A DNA stretch of 64,000 nucleotides from Anas platyrhynchos (lineage: Eukaryota > Chordata > Aves > Anseriformes > Anatidae): NCBI RefSeq assembly GCF_047663525.1, contig NC_092612.1:405501-469500 (forward strand), read 5' to 3'. Of the stretch, positions 1-11,700 are shown piece by piece. The stretch's first letter is position 1. Every line of letters starts with the position of its first letter. The position numbers and the translations under genes are program-made. Under the pieces are notes generated by a model that worked only from the letters and a program-made list of their open reading frames with translations, had not been told where the DNA came from and did no database searches.

Positions 1-234
1 TGAGCAAAGCTAAGCCCCTGGAAGCAGACCAGTAGCAAGATGAAAGAAACCCTTGTGTCCCAGGCTTCAGTCCCACCTTCCAGCAGCGCAGCAGAGCAAC
101 AAAGCTGCCAGTCCACAAGTGGGACTCGGCTTCAAGGTGGGATGTCTGCAGCCCCAGGCAGAGGCTGGAGCCAGGGCCAGGACGGAGCGAGAGGGCATGG
201 AGCTGCTGTGGGGAGGCTGCAGAGCGTTTCTTAC

Positions 235-238
235 CCAT
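235..238 (-). CDS. SELENBP1: SELENBP1-like copy A, coding part of exon 1 only (partial gene, rest off left edge)
   Basis: On the minus strand an ATG at 238-236 plus one G (235) is followed at once by a consensus donor (gtaagaaac). The same four-base coding exon starts copy B at 14333-14336, and the sequence from 1 to 1836 is identical to 14099-15934, so this is the first exon and promoter of a further SELENBP1 paralogue whose exons 2-12 would lie to the left of base 1. A TATA box is at 354-361, so the exon probably runs from about 331 to 235. Bases 1-234 are its intron 1. What is seen is only the promoter, start codon and donor. Whether the rest of the gene is intact, and whether it is as cysteine-rich as copy B, cannot be told from this window. 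Confidence 0.75.
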
Positions 239-353
239 GCTGAAGGCCTTCTGGTTCACTGTCCTCAAGAGCAGAGGTGCTGGGGCTGGAGGAGCAGCTT
301 GCTGTCTGCCTTGCTGGAGTGGGTCGTGTAGTGCCAGGGCTGCTCGGAGGGCC

Positions 354-361
354 CTTATATA
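354..361 (-). promoter_or_regulatory. TATA box of SELENBP1 copy A
   Basis: The minus strand reads TATATAAG here, 116-123 bases upstream of the start codon of copy A. Transcription would be expected to start about 30 bases further on, near 331. The same box lies at the same distance from the ATG in copy B. Confidence 0.7.
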
Positions 362-3300
362 CACGACTAAGGGGTGGGGGGCAGAAAGCAAGCTGCCAAG
401 GGAGGAGCGAATGTTCCCAAGCGTTTGGGAGGTGCCAGACCAGCGCTGTGGCTTGTTTCCGCCTTGCTAACCACCAATCTAGAGGAAAAATCTGCTAGTC
501 CATGCAGGTCCTTTCCTGAAGCACAAGCCACCCCTATCTGATCCTGGGGCCCTGCTCATCTCCACTGGGACTTCTTCGGGCTCTGGAGGCCTCCATGGCC
601 CAGCCAAGACACAGGCTAATTAAAGCCATCCCCAGTGCCCAGCTTCTTGCAATAGAAATGTGCAGCGATTGCAAATTCCAGACGAGGGATGAGAAGCCCA
701 GCTAGATAATTGGCCCCACCAGCAGCCTCCTGGAAATTACGAGGCTTGAACTCATGGAGGCCACCAAAGGCACCTCCAAAATCTGGACCCTGACACAAGG
801 CACGTCTCTGTTTGAGGGCTCAGAGGAAGACACGGGCTCCCTGCCACCAGCTCAGAAAGCCAGGCCCACAGGTTCCGCAACCCGTGAAGAAGACTTCCTG
901 AGCTCGGAAGAACGGGGATCCAGGGATTCCGAGAGGCAGGGGCTCCACCAGTACTGAGCTCACAGGAGCCCTGAGGAGTTGCCGCCAGCTCCCAAGCACT
1001 CAGAAGATAACTATGGCCAGGGACAGATGCCTCAGGATGTACACTCTGTGCCAGTCTTGACCCAGCACGTCTGAGGATCAAGGCATGCCAGCTGCCTCTC
1101 AGGCTTGCACCTGCACACGGGAGAGTCAGTCAACCTGTGTAAAATAGGGACCTCAAGGTTTTGGGGCAGGTCGGCATCACAACACGGCACTGCAGCAGTG
1201 GCCACATCCTCTCCGCACCTCCCTGAAGCAGAACGATGCCAAGGAAAACTGATGCTGGAGGTGTCTCCATGTCCACCTGCTTGGACACCCCACTGCACAG
1301 CTCCATGGGTTCTTGGGACAGGGCCCTGCTGGGTGGCACAAAGCCCTACAATCCACCAAGCGCCATGGAACGTGAACGAGTACCATATCTCGCGGAAGAA
1401 CTCCTCAATCAGCGGGCAAATTACATCGGGTAAGTAATTGCTCCACGTAGGAATGCAGAAACATCTGACAGAGCCACTAAAGAAGCCCTCGGGAGATCCC
1501 TATCAGAAGAGAGGACATCTCGCCCAGGCTCTAATTAATGGCTCTGGCTTCAGCACAGCTCTCTAAACAGGTGACGGGGGGGACACGGGAGCAGCCAAAC
1601 TCTTGGTCTTTTCTGTGAGAGAGGAGCATCAAGCTGACACCATTGCCAAAGGATTCTTACAAGAACTCGTGTGATCTGTTCAGCACAAATGCGCCTCATC
1701 ATTTTCACTGCCAAGGGCAAAGGCAGGCTGGAGAGGGGTTGTTACCTGCCACAGCTGGACCCTTCCACACAAACCATCAATGGACAGTTCGTGCTGCCAC
1801 TGTTGCTGCCCAGCTACGCCAAGTTTCTCTGTAAGATGAGAAGAAGTTGGTAAAAGACCATCACGGAGGAGAGCAGAAAGCACGCAAAGCAGTGGCACAA
1901 AACCTTGTTTGATTAGCTGCCAGAGAAGTGGAGTCCTAGTCAAGGCAAGAGCGGCTCCTGTGAAAGAAATTACATCCTCTGCCAACACCAGGAGGGGTCA
2001 AGAAATGCCATCAAGATCCAAGCCCAGGACTGCCCTTCTGCCTCGATGACCTGCGAGTAACACGTAGGAGTGGGGGGAAATACATGCACGGCAGTGAAAC
2101 GCACTGGAATCACCTTCCGTGTGATTGGGCTTGCCAAACGCTTTTGGGTCAGGTGGCAGCAAAGGCAAAATGACTGGCACACAGGCTCACGCTCATTTTT
2201 TCCACAGGATTTGCCTTTCAGGCTGGCACAGCCTGAAGATGTGCTCCAGAAAATGGGCACCAGGGGATGCTGCCCACTGAAGGACACTCAGGCCTGATGG
2301 CAGGGTGCAGCTGCAGCGGCTGCTCCATCAGAGGCAACGTCAGGGGCTTGGCTGCTGCCCCTGACAGAGTGCTTTTGCAGTCACCATGTGCATGTCTCAA
2401 TGCACCTTCTTGTACCCGTACACCTGCTAATTAAAAACTTCATTAGTCTGCTGCTCATTAACAGTGTGCTGGTCATCCTAGTTGGCTTTCCTCGGTGACG
2501 TCTTTGGCATCCCTCACAAAACCAAGCTGTGGGGCGTAGAGTTTTCTAATTAAAGCTGATAGGAAGAAGGATAAGAGCAGGCTCAGCAACACCAACAGGA
2601 ACGCAAGCAATGGTTGGTGGGGAACAACATCGCTACAGCCTGCTCCCAGCCCAAGAAGAGCTCCCTGTGGCAGGCACGGGTAGGAAGCTGTGACATGGAA
2701 AAGCAACTGGGGGCTTCCCGGTGCAGCCCAGACCGTGGTGGCAGCTCCGTCCCTCCTCCTGCCCATCACTTCCAACCCTGATAGGGACGAACATGCTGTC
2801 ATTGTGATCATGGGCATGATGGAGTGAAGCATTCTGGCATGGACTGGCACTGCACACCGAATGCGCTGGGAGAAGACCCTGCTTCACTGAGGACACTGAG
2901 GCTTCTCTTAGCACCCAAGCAACAACTCCCCCAATGATGGGACCGTCCTGTGACCTTTCCCCAGCTCTCCAGGGTGGAGACCCTGTCCCTTCCCACCTGA
3001 TCCTCGAATATAACCCTGGAGGTGCCCTGGTGTATCTCAGCGTTGCTCACGATCCTGCATTCTGAAATCCCCTTTTCCTGTCCTTTTGGCCTGCCCCCTT
3101 ACTCTTCTTACAGCCTTCTACCAGATTCAGATAGTTCAGGTAGGTGCTGTGCATGAAAGGAGCAGCAGAGTGTGGAAGGACTCTCATTATCACCAGTGCC
3201 CCAGCAAAAAATGCCAGCAGAGCTATGTTATCTAAGACCTCACCATGCTGCAGGTCTCTGTTGCAGTCCCTTTCCCCCTTCAGGAAGGGAAGAACACCAT

Positions 3301-4402
3301 CCACTGCTTGTGTTAAAACAACCATGATTTTCCCTTCAAACAGCAGGGGCAACACAGGTGTTGGTGGTTAATTTGCAACCTGTTTATGTGGCACAGGAAG
3401 CTTAACAAAGTTCACTGTTAACTTCTTCAAGATGTGGCTTAGAGTGTGTCAGCTTGGAGCTCTCACAGCTCCACACATCAGTGTTTACTGACTAATGATC
3501 CTAACCCACAGGGAGTCTGATTATAAGCAGCTGCCAGTCTGTCTTGCTGATGTTATGAAGCAGATCTTGGCTGGCCAATTTATACTCACAGAGTGAGGCC
3601 CAATTCGTTTTTGTCTTTTCTACCTGAACTTCAGTGGGGCCTGACATTTCACCAGCAGCAAGGTACACAGAAATCGCAGCCAATGTGTGGAATGAGTGGT
3701 CCCCATGTTCCAACTCTACCAGCAGCAGTGAACATGAAATAGAGAGGATAAAGAAGACGATTTTTGAAGCAGATTGATATATGCTCACCTGAAACCTTCC
3801 TGTGCATGAGGAAAAATGTATAGCAAATGTGAAACTGCACTGCTGATGGAAAGGAAGGTGACAACAGGAGGTCACCTCACTGGCACTTGCCTGTTATTTG
3901 CAGATATAAGCCAATGGAGGAACAATATATTTTAAGCTACAGTGGTTCAAGTTGTTGGATAAAGTCTCTGCTGAAAAAAGACACTTTATGTCCTTCTCTA
4001 ACCTGAGAACGCAGAAATAAATATGTGCTTTTCCTTGAATTGCTACAACCTGATATCAGATGTGCTGTCTTCAGGAGAGAAGCTCCTATCATGAGCGTGC
4101 AAGGCTCATTGAGTTCCTTCTAAAATCCAACCATCTACTCTGAAAAAGAAAAAAAAAGCTGGTATTATGGACAAAGGAACTGTGTTCTAATATAAGTGTC
4201 TCTCACATTTTGCAATTCTTTCTGTATCTAGGTTAAGATCTCGTTTTTAATGACTTGCATTTTAAGTGACTAGGGATGGGTCCCAGTTCCATATTTGCCT
4301 ACACAAGCATTGAGGGGTAATCCAAAAATCCTTTTCCTTGTATCTTCTTCCAAAAGCTCCAGATCCCATCTACTTCCCAGAAGCATGCCACCTCAGGCAT
4401 AG

Positions 4403-4587
4403 TGTGCACAGCTTGGAGCCCATAAGTTTGTTCTCATATCCGTGACATAAAATCAGGAAAAAAGATTAAACTCAGAAGTATCAGTTTGTTCTTTTTCCCT
4501 GATGACACATCATCAAAACATGTGATGCTTCCATTCCATCCTGAAGTGATGACGCTCATCTTTCAGGTTGGACAGGCAGTGGATCAC
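4403..4587 (-). pseudogene. SELENBP1 exon 4 relic (decayed paralogue)
   Basis: On the minus strand the segment aligns with exon 4 of copy B (11967-12152) and with intron sequence on both sides (for example 4380-4402 with 11940-11966, and 4588-4830 with 12153-12400). The reading frame begins V-I-H-C-L, retains N-L-K-D-E, then carries small indels and an in-frame stop 25 codons in. The acceptor is broken (ctat instead of ctag before GTGATC) and the donor GT is gone (actatg for ggtatg). I could not recognise the neighbouring exons 3 or 5 at the expected distances. It is a dead fragment of an older tandem copy, more diverged from copy B than the copy A/B repeat. Confidence 0.75.
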
Positions 4588-4929
4588 ATAGCCAAAGGCA
4601 AAAATATTTCACTCAGAGAAGCAGAGAAAAAAAGGGACCTTAATGCAAGCAGTCACTTAGGCCTTGCTGCTGCTGGGACTGCCTATAGGGATGCCGTGAG
4701 GGTAGTACTGGCCTTGATGCTGCTTTTTGGTAGCACATCTCTGGCTGGGACAGGTGGAGAGATCAAAGCTGAAGTCCGACATTCTTTCAGGAACTGGATT
4801 ACACAGCCCATGCCAATGAATGCCTTAAAAACATTTACCTAAAAAAAATAAGATAGCTGAAAATGTTCCTTTTGAAGACAGAGATAAGAGTCTGCTAGTG
4901 CTCTCAAGACTGCATTGACACTGGATCTA

Positions 4930-5012
4930 GGCCAGGTTGATGGTTGGACTTGACGATCTTGAAAGTCTTTTCCAACATAATGATTCTACGAGTCTGAATC
5001 TATGATTCTATG
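4930..5012 (+). mobile_element. CR1 LINE 3' end fragment
   Basis: The stretch reads TTGGACTTGACGATCTTGAA, then the CR1 'cttttccaac' block, and ends in repeats of the octamer-like terminus (gattctacga, gattctatga), typical of the 3' end of chicken repeat 1. It is severely 5'-truncated. It sits inside the old SELENBP1 relic's intron-3 homologue. Confidence 0.85.
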
Positions 5013-6688
5013 AAAAGTTCATCATGCTTTGAAGCATGTCAGGCACAAAGTCTGTGAGGCAAAAGAAATCAGGAGATGATTTTTCTGGCTCTCATTCATC
5101 TGACCTGTTTGAAATGGCCAACTCTGAGTGACTTGAAACACCCTGCCAGTATGCCATTTTCCCTCTCCATGGGCATAAAGGCAATGAAGGCAACTACGCA
5201 CGTGTCCTCCTCCAGAATGTCCTGCTGTAAGGCTGGGCGAGATGGATCGCACCACAAACACAGGGGTTCACAGAACACCCTTTGCAAGAGCAGGCTGACC
5301 AGACTAGTTGTTTCAGAAGATAAACTGGATTTACAGCCTCATGAAGGAGATCAAATCTGATTCCTCGTGTACTGTGGGAGTGGGTTGTGAGCAGAGTGCA
5401 CAACACAACAGCTTGGCTCTTATGGGGCATGCTCTGCTCTGCCAAAGCTGCTGGGTGCCCTGTGCAGCCAAGCCATCGGGCTTCATGAACCTCGCTCAGT
5501 GGATGCTTCCCCCAGTCTCAGCTACGGAGAGGCTGGAGGCTCAGCCCAGCCCAGAGCAAAGTCAGCCGAGCTCACCTCCTGCAGAGGGACAGCACTGCAG
5601 CATAGCAAGACTGCGTTTCTCCTCCCTCAAGGCACCTGACTCTTTTTTCCATTATTACCCCAGCCACCCTTTCCCCTACAAATCAGCTGTTTGCTTTTGG
5701 AGCAAGAGTCACAGGAGAGGGGGCAGAAATATCTGACCAGAAGCATGGGAAGAGTGGGCTCACTCCTCCCCACTATGTCCCACAGCTATGACAGGATAAA
5801 CCCATCTGAAACCCACATCCTTAGGTTGTGATTTCAGGCACCAGCTAATGAGCAGCCACTTCAGGCTGCCATCGAACAGCCCTGCCACGTGCAGCCACAG
5901 GGAAATTGTCCACACCAATGGACAGTGAGTCACGTTTCTGGTGGCTCAGGTTTCTGCCGGATCAGGTTGTTGAACTGACTTCTCCCACAGCCCCACAATC
6001 ACTCCACCTGGCACCAGAGGAGTGGCAGCACCATGCAGCTGGGGAGCACGGACAAGCAGCACCTGCCTTTTTTCCTGGCATCCAAGCTACACGACAGCAG
6101 TGGATGCATTGCGAGCCCCGTGTCTTCCGTGTCTCTACCTGAAGACAGGCATTAGCAACTCGGCTAATATATGCAACTCAACTCATATACTGAGCAATTT
6201 ACTTAAACATTTCAGGTTTCACTCCAAGGAACCATTTTATACTTCTTCATATGAGTTTCTGGTGAGTGTCTACGTATCGTGGTAGCAAACATGAAGGCAG
6301 AAAACAGGTTAGTGTCTTCTATTAGAGATTATTTTTATGTATAGTAAAATGACCTAATCAATCCACTTTTCCGTCCTCTGCAATATCCATGGTTCCTGTG
6401 CAAAATTCTTTGAGAAACATTTAATCATAATAGAAGTCATAAAGTTACACTAGCATCCTTATGTCCCTGGCAACATCCCTTAAAGAAAGGTTCGTCTGAA
6501 AAGAAGACCAAGGGCAGAATGGAGCATTCACAATGGCTGCATGGTCAACAGGATTTTTCGGGACACTAGTTTTCAGTCCTGTATCTACAAGCTTTGTCTT
6601 AACCTTGTGCGTGAATGAATTGTGCAGTCCGAAAGTATCCTCAGCTACACATGCAACTCCATCCACCCTTGAAGCTTGTGCCCAAGGG

Positions 6689-6717
6689 AAAAAAAAAAAA
6701 AAAAAAAAAAAAAAAAA
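6689..6717. repeat. Poly(A) tract, 29 A
   Basis: An uninterrupted run of 29 A. It might be the tail of a retroposed sequence lying to its left (about 6440-6688), but I recognise no gene there and see no target-site duplication, so it is listed only as a mononucleotide repeat. Confidence 0.8.
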
Positions 6718-6844
6718 GCATTTTGGAGCTACCAAAACACGAGGATGACTTGACAGGCACAGGCAGCAGGGCGAAGCGTATCTTCCGAACCACCACTAGA
6801 GGGAACAAACAAAGCATCCAGCTTCAGATTAAGGGAGCGAAGCA

Positions 6845-7257
6845 TCTTCCTTAAGAGGAAAGGCTGAGGGAGCAGGGTCTCTTTAGCTTGGGGAAGAGGA
6901 GACCGAGGGGTGACCTTATTAATGCTTATAAATATGTAAAGGGGGAGTGTCAGGAGGACGGGGCCAGGCTCTTCTCGGTGACACCCCATGACAGGACAAG
7001 GAGCAATGGGTACAAGCTGGAACATAGGAGGTTCTGCTTAAATGCGAGGCAAAACTTTTTTTTTAGAGTGAGGTCGACAGAACATGGAACAGGCTGCCCA
7101 GGGTTTGTGTGGAGTCTCCTTCTCTGGAGATATTTGAGACCTGTTTGGATGCCTACCTGGGCAACCAGTTCTAGGGAATGTGCTTTGGCAGGAGGGTTGG
7201 ACCTGATGATCTCTTGAGGTCCCTTCCAACCCCTCTCCAATTCTGTGATTCTGCGAA
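6845..7257 (+). mobile_element. CR1 LINE fragment with intact 3' end
   Basis: The sequence follows the CR1 3' region: 'ggctgagggagcagggtctc', 'acaggctgcccag', 'ttggacctgatgatctcttg', 'cccttccaacccctctcc', and a terminal 'attctgtgattctgcg'. About 410 bases remain of the element, 5'-truncated as usual for CR1. No intact reading frame is present. Confidence 0.92.
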
Positions 7258-8044
7258 TGGGGATGGGGCCTGGCCCGTCCCAAGGGCAGGTCTCCAGAGC
7301 AGATTCACCTCACCTGGCCTGCAGCCTGGCACAGGGTGCCTGCTGCCCAGACCCTCCCTGCAGCCGATGGAGAGGAGGCGGCGCCTCTGGAGAGACCCGG
7401 GCTTGGCAGGGGTCTGAAGGAAGGGGAGAGCTCATTCCAGAGCCACCCCACCAGCAGGGACATCACCTGAAAGGCTCCTCTGATAGGGAAGCTCTGCAGG
7501 ACCTCAGCAAGGGGTCACGCACTCACAAGCGATTGTGGGGCTGAAGAGCAGTACCCCAGGGATGCTTCCCACCCAAGGTTCACCACTGCAACTTGGGCCC
7601 TCATCTAGCCTCATCCTCTCTGCTCCGTGGGGAGAGGAAACCCCCTATCCCTTCCACAAAGGGCAATTCCTTCCAGACTTCTTGGACACCTCATTCAGGA
7701 AGCTATGGAAGCAATCTCCAGAAAGGCTGGATTTTCTCTAGGACCAATAAGGGTGCACAGAAGAACCCAGCAATAAGTTTGCTGATGGAAGGGGTGAAGG
7801 AAGGAAATGAAGTTACTCTTCCAATGTAGATAAGTAAAAAGCTAAAATTTGTAATGATCCACAATATATTGACATTTTTGCAACCTTTGCATCTCACAGA
7901 GACAAACAGGCACTCTTGCACTATCGGTGACTATGTAGAGGTGATTTCCCAAACATCAACCTTATCATTAGCCACTGCTGAAAACATTATAGAAAGGTTC
8001 AATGAAATAAGACACGTGAAGATCTAGGTGATGCAAAGAACAAT

Positions 8045-8050
8045 TTTATT
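8045..8050 (-). other. Polyadenylation signal of SELENBP1 copy B
   Basis: AATAAA on the minus strand, 709 bases after the stop codon of copy B. The flanking bases (agaacaattttatt on the plus strand) are matched at the poly(A) site of copy C (17601), which supports a shared ancestral 3' end. The 3' UTR would then run from 8758 to roughly 8025. Confidence 0.65.
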
Positions 8051-8758
8051 TGTGTTTAAAGCAGAACACAAGAGCAGACCAGTGTCAGGAAACAGGCACC
8101 TCTTTTCAGATTAAAGCACTACTCGCTCCTTTGGCTGTAATACAATACTGACCCAAGCATGCCACAAGCAAGCCTCAAGTGCTCTTGCACCAGGGAAAGA
8201 CTGTCCAGGAATGACCTGGATGAAGAACAGCAATTCGGACAAAATGGATGGTTTGCCTTCTTTGCCCTTCATTTCCAAGTGTGAATGAGCTCTGAATCAT
8301 AACAGAGTTCAACAACTTCCCACCAGGCCCTGCTACGCCACAGCAATTGCTATCAGGCTAGGGCCAGCAAGAAAGGTGCCCAACAGGTCCTCAGCAATGA
8401 CAAACAGCACGGTGGGTATGCAGACATCTGTGAAATGGTGCTGTGCATACTGCAAATCTCTACACGATAAGTAGCAAGCACCCTTAACCCTGCTCTGTGA
8501 AGCGTGCCCAGGGGTTTCTTTGCACTGAAACCAAAGGCAGACACACGGTGCCACAAGGTGAATGCCATGCCATGTGTCTGTGCTCACCACTGGTGTGCCC
8601 GAACCAAAGCCTCCAACAGGACAGCTGAGCTGTAGCTCACATTAGCAGAAACCTAGATTCCAGCAATGAATGGGGACCCCCAGACCCAATTACCCTACAC
8701 TCTGTTTTAACAGCTGCACCGAAGACTAGAGAGAAGAAGGGAGTCTAGGCAATGGCGT

Positions 8759-11700
8759 CTAGGCCAAGATGTCGGAGGTGGAATCTCCACAAGGGAAGCG
8801 GATAGAATGGGCAAGGCAAGGCCCATTGGGTTCCTTTCCGAAATCCACCAGGAAGTTCTTGTTCACCGTCAGGCCTCCTTTCTCAGTGTCCACATCAATC
8901 TGCAGCATGACAGAGCCTTCCCTGCAGGGGGGCGAGAGAGCAGGCATTACAGACAAGCACGCGGGGCCCTTCCTGCCCTTCATGAGGTGGAGGCATTCTC
9001 CCTGACATCTTGTCTTCTCCACAGAGAAGACAGCAGAGGCCCACTCCTAGCAGTGGCTAACACCAGCACCCATGGCTCCGTGCTGAATTCTCACCGGAGG
9101 CGAGTAAACCACCAGGCATGATGTGACAGACAGGCTGGAGCTTGCCTTTGTGTTGGAGGTCATCGTTACTGAACGAAAACGCCTCTGGTGGAGCAGAGCC
9201 GTGGCCTGGCTCTGAGAGACCCACAGATGGACTCACTCCACCTGCAAGGCCGATCAACGTACGCGCTCCCAAGCCAAGCCCTGCCACTGCAGCTCCACAC
9301 AGGGAGCAGGTTCAGAGGTGCACGGGAGACAATTGCGTGTGCAATTCAACAAGAGCAAGCACAGCAACCGCAAGGGATTCCTCGCAGTCCCCTGGGTGAG
9401 GCACCTTCCCCACTTCTAGCACTGAGGCCTTGCAAAAGAGGCCCCTTTCCTCCCCCAGATTTCTTACCTGACCACGTTCGGGTAGAACTGCTTGTCCCAC
9501 GTGCTGTAGAAGGAGTTGGTGACGTACAGCCTCTTGCCATCCAAGCTGAGCTGCATCTTACAAGGGCCACCGTACACCCTCTTGCACTGGAGGCACAACA
9601 GAGAGCAGGGATGTCAGGGCCTCTTTCTCTCAGCAGACAAGCAAAAGCAGAGGCAGCAGAGCAGAGAAGCAGAGCACAATGGCTGCCTCCCCTCCTAACA
9701 CAGCTCACCTTGATCACCAAGGGCTCCGGCTGGCACTTCAGCTCTTCATCTCTACACACAGTCACGGGCCCGCCTCTGAGGATGCTGCCTCCCACAAACA
9801 CCTGGAAGCAAGGCAGTGGGAGATGTGTGGCTTGTCTTGTAACCACCACCAGGTACTGATAAGGAAGCAACGCTGCAAGCCCCTCTGCCCGTCCTTACCT
9901 GTCCCACCAGCCTGGGCTTGCAGGTTTTGGAGATGTCATACTGGCGGATGTCTCCGTGCAGCCAGTTGCTGAGATACAGGTATTTGTCATCCAAGGAGAT
10001 GACCATGTCGGCTGTGAAGGCTAGGGCACAGAAAAAAGAACTCTGGAGGAGGCGGCGTCAGCAGAAAACTCAGCCCCTCTGGCATGGCATGCATTGGGTT
10101 TACAGGGCACGGCCGCTGGGCTTTGCCAGGCTGCACAACGCAGCGCTCCGAGAGGAAAAGGGCAACTCCACCTCAGGGCTCACCAACCTGGCATCTTGCA
10201 GAGAATCCATCCCGACACCTCCTTGGCTGGTATCTGAATCGCCTCCTCTACTGACCAGGTATCTCTCTGCAAAGGAGCACAAACACCGTGCCGTGGGCAT
10301 TCCTGGCTGCTCAGGACAGAGCCCTCCCCTGCGCTCGCCCGCTTGCACAGCCAGGCAAATCATAGAATCATAGGATATCTCGAGCTGGAAGGGACCCCTA
10401 AGGATCACTGAGTCCAACTCCTGGCACCGCACAGCTCTCCCCAAACTTTTAGAGCATGTGCCTAAGCGCACAGTCCAATCGCTTCTTAAATTCAGAGAGT
10501 CTGTGTGCAGTGCCTGGGTTTCTGGTGGCTGCGGGCAGAATACTTGCCTCACAACAAGCCTTGTAGAAGCGGTAGATGATGCCACTCAGGGCACAGCTGA
10601 CATAGCCCTCAGCAGCATCGGGGTTGTGGAGGAACTTAACGCTCAAGGGCAACGAGTCCTCCCCCAGGTCAAAGCACTGGGTCAGGGTGCGGCAGGACAA
10701 GTTCCACACGTTCAGGCGGCGCCCAAAGACCCCTGAGGAAGAGGAAAGGCGAGAGTCAGGAGAGGGCAGGGGAGCTACGGAGATCGCTCACACCTAAAGA
10801 CGCTCCCTGGCAGGGACAGCCACGGCAGCGGCTACCCAGGATTAGCAGCAGCAAAATGCAGTGACTTTGGGAACAGAGGGAGAGAACAGGAACCAGCCTG
10901 TCTTGAGGAGAGACGATGAGCGTCCTGGGGCAGTGCCCGTAAAATGGGCCATTTTGGGACAACTCCGCCTGCCCCCTCTCCCCGGTTCTGGACCGTTCAG
11001 CAACCGCATCAACATCCTCCCATGAGCCTGGTCAGTTCTGGCTCAGTGCTTGCATCCCCATTCTCACCTTTCTTCAAATCATCAGGATTAAATCCACGCC
11101 CCGCACGTTTTGGAACCAGTCCGGCAGAGCTGATGAGAACGTTGTGGCGGGGCTGGTACCAGAAGTCATAGCCAGTTGGGGGGGCCTCGCACTCGTTTTC
11201 CCAGTTACCTTTCAGCTCAAAGGTCTCTCCATCCAGCACAATAAATCCTCCTGTGATGCAAGAGGGCATGCACAACAGATCGAATACTCATCTTTCCAAC
11301 CAGTCATGTTGTTCATGGTCTTATTGTAGGGAAAAATACCTTTTCCATTGCCAGCTGGATCTCCCATGTTGGCAATCAGTATATCACCATTAGGCAGGCT
11401 ATGAGGTACACTGAGGTATCCCTTGTTGCACTTCCAGAAGACATCCACTGGCTCAATCATCTGAAAGAAGTGTATACACGAGTAAGTCTGACTGATCTGC
11501 TCATTTCACACTACATGGCAGAGCAGAGTCTTTGCCATCTGAGGTTTCTGGTGTTCACAGGAGTTTTCTTTCGAAGAAATCACACCTGCTAGGCCTTGCT
11601 CATCCTTGGAAAGAAGCGAAGAAGCCACTGAGCTCTCCTTTACAAGGACAACATGAATGCAGCAACTCGCAAGAGCTTGTTTGCCCACCTTACTCTTTGG

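Larger units (their letters stand above)
1..2815. repeat. Large direct repeat, left copy (SELENBP1 5' region; partner 14099-16913)
   Basis: Base 1 aligns with 14099 and the two copies run together for 2.8 kb (offset 14098). I see no difference over 1-1836. Scattered substitutions follow (1837-1838, 1883, 1887, 1939, 1974, 2229-2230), then an indel at about 2707-2720. Identity drops sharply after about 2815, with a weakly similar shoulder to about 2880. The block covers part of intron 1, exon 1, the TATA promoter and 2.4 kb of 5' flank of copies A and B. Its left limit is unknown because it reaches the window edge. Confidence 0.95.
2816..8024. other. Intergenic region between copy A promoter block and copy B 3' end
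   Basis: No intact gene was found in these 5.2 kb. They hold a decayed SELENBP1 exon-4 relic (4403-4587) with recognisable flanking intron sequence (about 4320-4860), a CR1 3' end (4930-5012), a 29-base A run (6689-6717) and a longer CR1 fragment (6845-7257). The remaining sequence (2880-4300, 5015-6680, 7260-8020) shows nothing I can assign. Confidence 0.6.

Noticed and set aside
40-1437. Short open frames repeated exactly at 14138-15535
   Set aside because: They are duplicated only because the 2.8-kb block is duplicated. They overlap in several frames and match the known exon 1 and 5' flank of SELENBP1.
6440-6717. Processed pseudogene ending in the 29-A tract
   Set aside because: No recognisable coding homology upstream of the A run, no polyadenylation signal before it, and no target-site duplication seen.
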